Shown piece by piece: positions 59,679-64,000 of a DNA stretch of 64,000 nucleotides (its first letter is position 1; the number at the start of each line of letters is the position of its first letter). This DNA is from Aricia agestis. Taxonomy: Eukaryota > Arthropoda > Insecta > Lepidoptera > Lycaenidae. The stretch is from assembly GCF_905147365.1 (NCBI RefSeq), contig NC_056413.1:283001-347000 (forward strand), read 5' to 3'. The position numbers and the translations under genes were made by a program. Below the pieces are notes generated by a model, which was not told the origin of the DNA, searched no databases, and saw only the letters and a list, made by a program, of their open reading frames with translations.

Positions 59679-60017
59679 CTGTAGGCATTTATTTAGAAAA
59701 ACAATCCCTCAGTCTCAAAATGCAAACCGAAAACAAAACCTACTTACACTCTAATAATACTTCTAATACTAGTAGCATAAGGCATGGCGTGACTTTGTTC
59801 CAGTTTATATTCGTAAGGTATTCCATTATGATACATTTATTTTAATATCACTTATTAAAATTAAAGCAATAAGGTTTCAATTTACAATAAAAACTAATTA
59901 TTTGACGGAGTCACAATCCATCTTCCTTCTTATTTTTTCGTGGTCTGTTCTGATTGGTCCAAATCATAGATTTTGAAGGCCTCCATAGACAATTTGACAC
60001 TGTCAATCTTACGTTGA

Positions 60018-60180
60018 CATTGACATTCATACTTTTTAGGGTTCCGTACCCAAAGGGTAAAAACGGGACCCTATTACTAAGACTTCGATTTCTGTCCGTC
60101 TGTCTGTCTCCAGGCTGTATCTCAAGAACCGCTTTAGCTAGAGTTCTAATTTTTTTTTAGTTTATGTATATCTGTTGCCG
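60018..60180 (+). mobile_element. retroposon fragment with 'agggttccgtaccc' and tctgtctgtctg
   Basis: 'agggttccgtacccaaaggg' followed by acgggaccctatta and a gtctgtctgtctc run is a very common lepidopteran repeat start. Fragment only. Confidence 0.45.
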
Positions 60181-60342
60181 CTATAACAACAAATACTAAA
60201 AACAAAATAAAATTAATATTTATGAGGGGCTCCCATACAACAAACGTGACTTTTTTGGCTTTTTTTGCTCCTAATCCATATTGGCAAGAGGTAGGCACTT
60301 GAATTTTTCTCACATTCTTTAGTTATATATATTTTTTTAATT

Positions 60343-60745
60343 TTTTTCTATTTTTTTTTATTAAATAAGGGGGCAAACGAGCAAACGGGTCACCTGATGG
60401 TAAGCAACTATCGTCGCCCATGGACACTTGCAACATCAGAACACGGTCGTAGCTAGAGGGGGGCATTGGGGGGCAATGCCCTACCTTAAAATCATAATGC
60501 CCTACCTTAAAATCATAATGCCCTACCTTAAAAATACCAAAAACCCAAGAAATCAATAAATTATGATTATTTTTTTGTACTTCTGCCCTACCTGTAACCA
60601 ATGCTGCCCTACCTCAAATCTGACTGTAGCTACAGCCCTGCATCAGAAGAGCTGCAGGTGCTTTGCCGGCCTTTTAAGAGGGAATACGCTCTTTTCTTAA
60701 TGGTTTGCAGGTCGTATCGGTCCGGAAATACTGCTGGTGACAGTT
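60343..60745 (-). mobile_element. SINE-like poly(A) retroposon, copy 5, split by an hAT-like insert
   Basis: The core is present in two pieces, 60343-60441 (gggggcaaacgagcaaacgg ... gcccatggacac) and 60641-60745 (gagctgcaggtgctttgccg), separated by 60442-60640. Confidence 0.65.
60442..60640. mobile_element. non-autonomous hAT-like element nested in a SINE (199 bp)
   Basis: Terminal repeats cacggtcgtagcta and, in complement, cagggctgtagcta; flanked by a perfect 8-bp duplication catcagaa (60434-60441 and 60641-60648). An 8-bp duplication with CAGGG-type ends is the hAT signature. It contains three tandem copies of a ~21-bp gccctaccttaaaatcataat unit. Confidence 0.8.
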
Positions 60746-60825
60746 CATTCTAGAGCTATATGCTACGAATATTAAAAACTAAGGAAAAGTAACTCCGTCA
60801 AAAAACATGTTCCACAATACTTGTC

Positions 60826-61245
60826 AAATAAAATTAAATTAAGAAATTTAAAAAACCACCGCCAAAACAACTTTAAAAAGTAATAAAATAATATTTACTG
60901 CCTTTAAGTTCAAATAATTCCTAACTTGTGTAAAGTAATAATATTATTTTAGTCCATAATTGTTGTCACGGTGTGTCGGGGGACCGCCAAGTAAACTACA
61001 ACCTACAACCGCCAAGTCGCTGATTACCTATCTCGATTCAGATCGCTGTGAATTGATCCTGCGAAATCAAACATCTACATTAGCGGTCCCCCGACACACC
61101 TTAACAACAATAATTATGGACTAAAATATTACTTTACACAAGTTAGGAATTATTTGAACTTAAAGGCAGTGAATATTATTTCATTACTTTTTTTAAAGTT
61201 GTTTTGACGGGGGTTTTTTTTAATTTCTTAATTTAATTTTATTTC
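60826..61245. repeat. long imperfect foldback, arms ~162 bp
   Basis: Left arm 60826-60987 and right arm 61083-61245 pair over most of their length; inner ends gtcgggggaccgc and gcggtcccccgac. The ~95-bp loop is unrelated. A small number of mismatches and indels are visible. Confidence 0.8.
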
Positions 61246-61779
61246 ATACTTTTTAAACTTGTGTTGGTTATAGTGCAGAATAATTCTTATCAACAGAATC
61301 ATATTCTCATGATTACCATCTATCAATGTCCTTTTCGATGAGGCCGTCAATATGAGCCCAAACATGATACCTCCACTTTGGGTTCATAAGAAGCTCGGTT
61401 CCTATAGAATCCAGGTGATGCTGCAGCAGCAGCATGAAAATTTTTACTGTTTATACTTTATCTACTTCTTACTGGTTGTCGCAATTAAAATGAGCCCAAA
61501 CACGAAACCTTTGCTCTAAGTTGGCGATGAATTGGACATCCTATTGATTACCAGGTGATGCTGCAGCACCAGGTCAACTTTGCATTATTATGTGTATACG
61601 TATATTGTATATTCACAAATGTCGCGAACTAGATTAAATATAAAACCCATCAAACGACTACAAGTTGCTAACGGCCTTTCATGAACCAGATAAACTTTGA
61701 TTGTCCAGCACTGAGCAGGCTGATGATGATGAATTATATTTAAGAACACTCTCGATCATGTCAGCTTTCAAACAAAAAA

Positions 61780-61905
61780 AAAACTAGATCAAAATCGGTC
61801 CACCCGTTTGGATGCTACGATGCCACGGACAGATACACACACAGACAAACAGACAGACAGACACGTCAAACTTATAACACCCCTCTTTTTTGTCGGGGGT
61901 TAAAA
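61780..61905 (+). mobile_element. retroposon 3'-region fragment
   Basis: 'aaaatcggtccacccgtttg' plus a cagacaaacagacagacaga run and tgtcgggggttaaaa. Confidence 0.4.
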
Positions 61906-62992
61906 AGTGTACCTTATGTACACATTTCAATACATTTGCAATATTTAGGTGACCTTGAGCGGTACTAGGCTGACGTTACATGACAGATCAAAAGGAACCA
62001 AATTTAAAACGGTAATAGTATGGGAGTTACGATTCCTTAGTTTAATATATTCGTAGGTTATAATATGTGTATTTTAATATTTAATATTATTTTCCTCTAT
62101 GATTTAATAATAATCTTTACATCTTTACACATTACGCATATTACACATATAAATAAAATTGGAGTGTCTGTTTGTAATATTGAAATAACCTTTTTTTACT
62201 ACATGCATATGAATATTTAGACGGTACAGACACTAAAATAACAATTTTTAGAATTTTTGTCTGTCTGTATGTCTGTCTGTTTGTTCCGGCTAATTTCCGA
62301 AATGGCTGGACCGATTTTGACGGGACTTTTATTGGCAGATAGCTGATGTAATAAGGAGTAACTTAGGCTACTTTTTAACCGACTTCCAAAAAAGAATAGG
62401 ATATTTTTTACTTTTTTATGTTTTACCTATGTATTTTACTCCGCCGTTTGTGGACCGATTTTCAAAATTCTTTTGTTGTTGCTTAAGATATGGTCCAATT
62501 TAGATACCATGTTCATAAAAGTGGCGAATGAGAAATCGAGGGGACTCCTTAAAATTTATAATATGGAAACATATCGTGTTTTATTTTTTTAGGAAGGATT
62601 TCAAACAAATACTTACTACCTAAAAATAAGAATTTGCACTGAAGTATACCCTGGTTCCGAAGGTGCTGTATAGAACTATTGAATCCTTATAGATAGGTAT
62701 ATTATGTTCGGGAATTTCGGTGTCAGTCGATCTTCATATTTTTTTAGTCGGTACCAGCTAACTTCAGCGTAAGTTCTATGTGCAATTTACCGCATTATAG
62801 GTACATAACCAATTTTTTGAAATCTATATTAAGAATAGCAAGTTCACCTACAAGCTTAGACAATAGCCGTGTTCGTTTCATTTTTTCGCAGTTTGGCAGC
62901 TGACTGTCAACTTCATAATGGAGTGTCATGCTCTAACAATTTCTGTCAGATTTTAGAACATGCCACTCACACTGACACTAACTTTTAACTTT

Positions 62993-63002
62993 GCGCATGC
63001 GC
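62993..63002. promoter_or_regulatory. NRF-1-type palindrome gcgcatgcgc
   Basis: A perfect 10-bp palindrome matching the NRF-1 (insect Ewg) consensus in AT-rich DNA, 3.3 kb upstream of the first DNAJC3 exon found. It might mark the DNAJC3 promoter. On the minus strand a short signal-like ORF overlaps it, but its possible donors are out of phase with the next exon. Confidence 0.25.
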
Positions 63003-63410
63003 AATGTACATTGAAAAACGAAACGAATGCTACAGCGAGCGATTTCATTTTAGATCTAGAAAAGGGGAATATATTTTCCTCCCTGTATTGTTTTGTTATG
63101 TCACATCTCATAGGGCTTAGGTAGCCTTTCGTCAAAAGATGGCTTAATTTTTTTCCGACACCGCTGACAAAAAATGTAAATATATTTTACTCAAATGCAC
63201 ACATATAGAAACTCAACAAATTATATGCCTTAGCCTCCCAAGGAATCATTATATCGATTGGTGAAAGGTGCATAAAAATCCGTGAATAAAGGCATTGATT
63301 GTATGGAAGCCTCCTTCAAATATTTACGTTACTTTGTTTTTAATGAAGTTTTAGTGGTAATAGAAAAACGTAATTTATGAAAATGCCAACTGTCTAGCTA
63401 GCGCGGTTCT

Positions 63411-63520
63411 TGCGATACAACCTAGAGACGGACATTCAGACAGGCTGCTGCTGTCTTTGTAATAAACTTATCACATTTTGTTGACGCGGACGAAGTCACG
63501 GGTAACAGCTAGTAATAAAA
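63411..63520 (+). mobile_element. RTE-like LINE 3' tail
   Basis: 'gacgcggacgaagtcacggg' followed by taacagctagtaa is the familiar 3' end of RTE-type lepidopteran LINEs; only the tail is present. A gcgcggcttcgcccgcg trace near 25118 is of the same sort. Confidence 0.5.
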
Positions 63521-64000
63521 TAAAATAAAAATTTAAGGGGGACTCCAATACAAAAAACACAATTTTTTGCCTATATTTGCTCTGTATCGCTACGGAACCC
63601 TTCGTGTGGCCGATTTTTCTTTGTTTCAGACACTATAAAAAGAGTTCGAACCTTTTTGTATGGAGCGTGGCATACAGCTAATAAGTTTCAAGTACCTACT
63701 TAAAATATAATGTCGTATTTTGGTGTACACCTTGGTGTACACAGTATGAAACATACGCCAATTGACAGAGAAAATAATTACAAACAACAAATACTCTTTG
63801 ACAAAATGTCGTAAAATGTTATTTATTTTCAGTATATTATAAGTTTATGATTTTAGTAGTGTCATCTCTTTTTTCTTTTGATTGATTTGAAAGGGACGAC
63901 ACTACGATGGTGCCACTTCTTAATTTCTTCACTTTCTTGACAGGCTGGGATTTAAAAAAAGTATGGCAACAATTAATATTTTTGTAATTCACAACTTGGC

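Larger units (their letters stand above)
59679..64000. other. 5' flank / first intron of DNAJC3, repeat-rich
   Basis: No coding exon was identified, although the missing signal-peptide exon of DNAJC3 should be here or beyond the window. Contents: retroposon 3'-region fragments (60018-60180, 61780-61905, 62225-62360, 63411-63520), SINE copy 5 with a nested hAT-like insert (60343-60745), a long foldback (60826-61245) and an NRF-1-like gcgcatgcgc palindrome at 62993-63002. Confidence 0.5.

Noticed and set aside
60323..60601. 92-codon minus-strand ORF with repeated KVGHYDF motif
   Set aside because: It spans a SINE and the nested hAT-like insert; the repeats come from the insert's ~21-bp tandem unit.
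62953..63135. Minus-strand ORF with a signal-like N-terminus (MKSLAVAFVSFFNVHCACA) as first exon of DNAJC3
   Set aside because: The plausible donors in it (gttagt, gtcagt, gtgagt) all leave phase 0, whereas the next DNAJC3 exon needs one leftover base. No homology supports it.

Overview
The window looks like lepidopteran (moth or butterfly) nuclear DNA. It is AT-rich with GC-rich, spliced exons that carry GT-AG borders, and it is crowded with dispersed repeats of types common in Lepidoptera: poly(A)-tailed SINE-like units, a tRNA-derived SINE, LINE 3' tails and many foldback MITEs. Repeat assignments come from recognition and from terminal repeats and target-site duplications read by eye, not from a database search.

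Four protein-coding genes were reconstructed exon by exon; in each, the reading phase carries across every junction. (1) 835-7821, plus strand: receptor-type guanylate cyclase, 12 exons, 1180 residues. (2) 13460-31949, plus strand: single-pass cadherin-repeat protein, 15 exons, 756 residues, with long 5' introns. (3) 36579-39330, plus strand: secreted C-type-lectin-like protein, 6 exons, 358 residues. (4) 59678-42537, minus strand: DNAJC3/P58IPK, the ER TPR/J-domain co-chaperone; ten exons were found and the signal-peptide exon was not.

A complete BEL/Pao-type LTR retroelement (45814-54240) sits antisense in a DNAJC3 intron. Its two 248-bp LTRs appear identical, it is flanked by a 5-bp duplication (tgtct), and one uninterrupted 2563-codon frame carries gag, protease, RT, RNase H, integrase and an envelope-like fusion protein. 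It is the most striking object here and looks like a very recent, possibly still competent, endogenous retrovirus-like element.

The second theme is inverted repeats. A perfect 163-bp inverted repeat flanks the start-codon exon of the guanylate cyclase. At least nine short perfect hairpins or palindromes (arms 14-23 bp) are scattered through introns and intergenic DNA. A 410-bp DNAJC3 intron consists largely of foldbacks plus a CA/CG tract directly against a splice donor. Several MITE families (PIF/Harbinger-like, piggyBac-like, hAT-like, Tc1/mariner-like) occupy introns of three of the genes. The four genes share no obvious pathway; the locus reads as ordinary gene-poor insect DNA with heavy transposon load.
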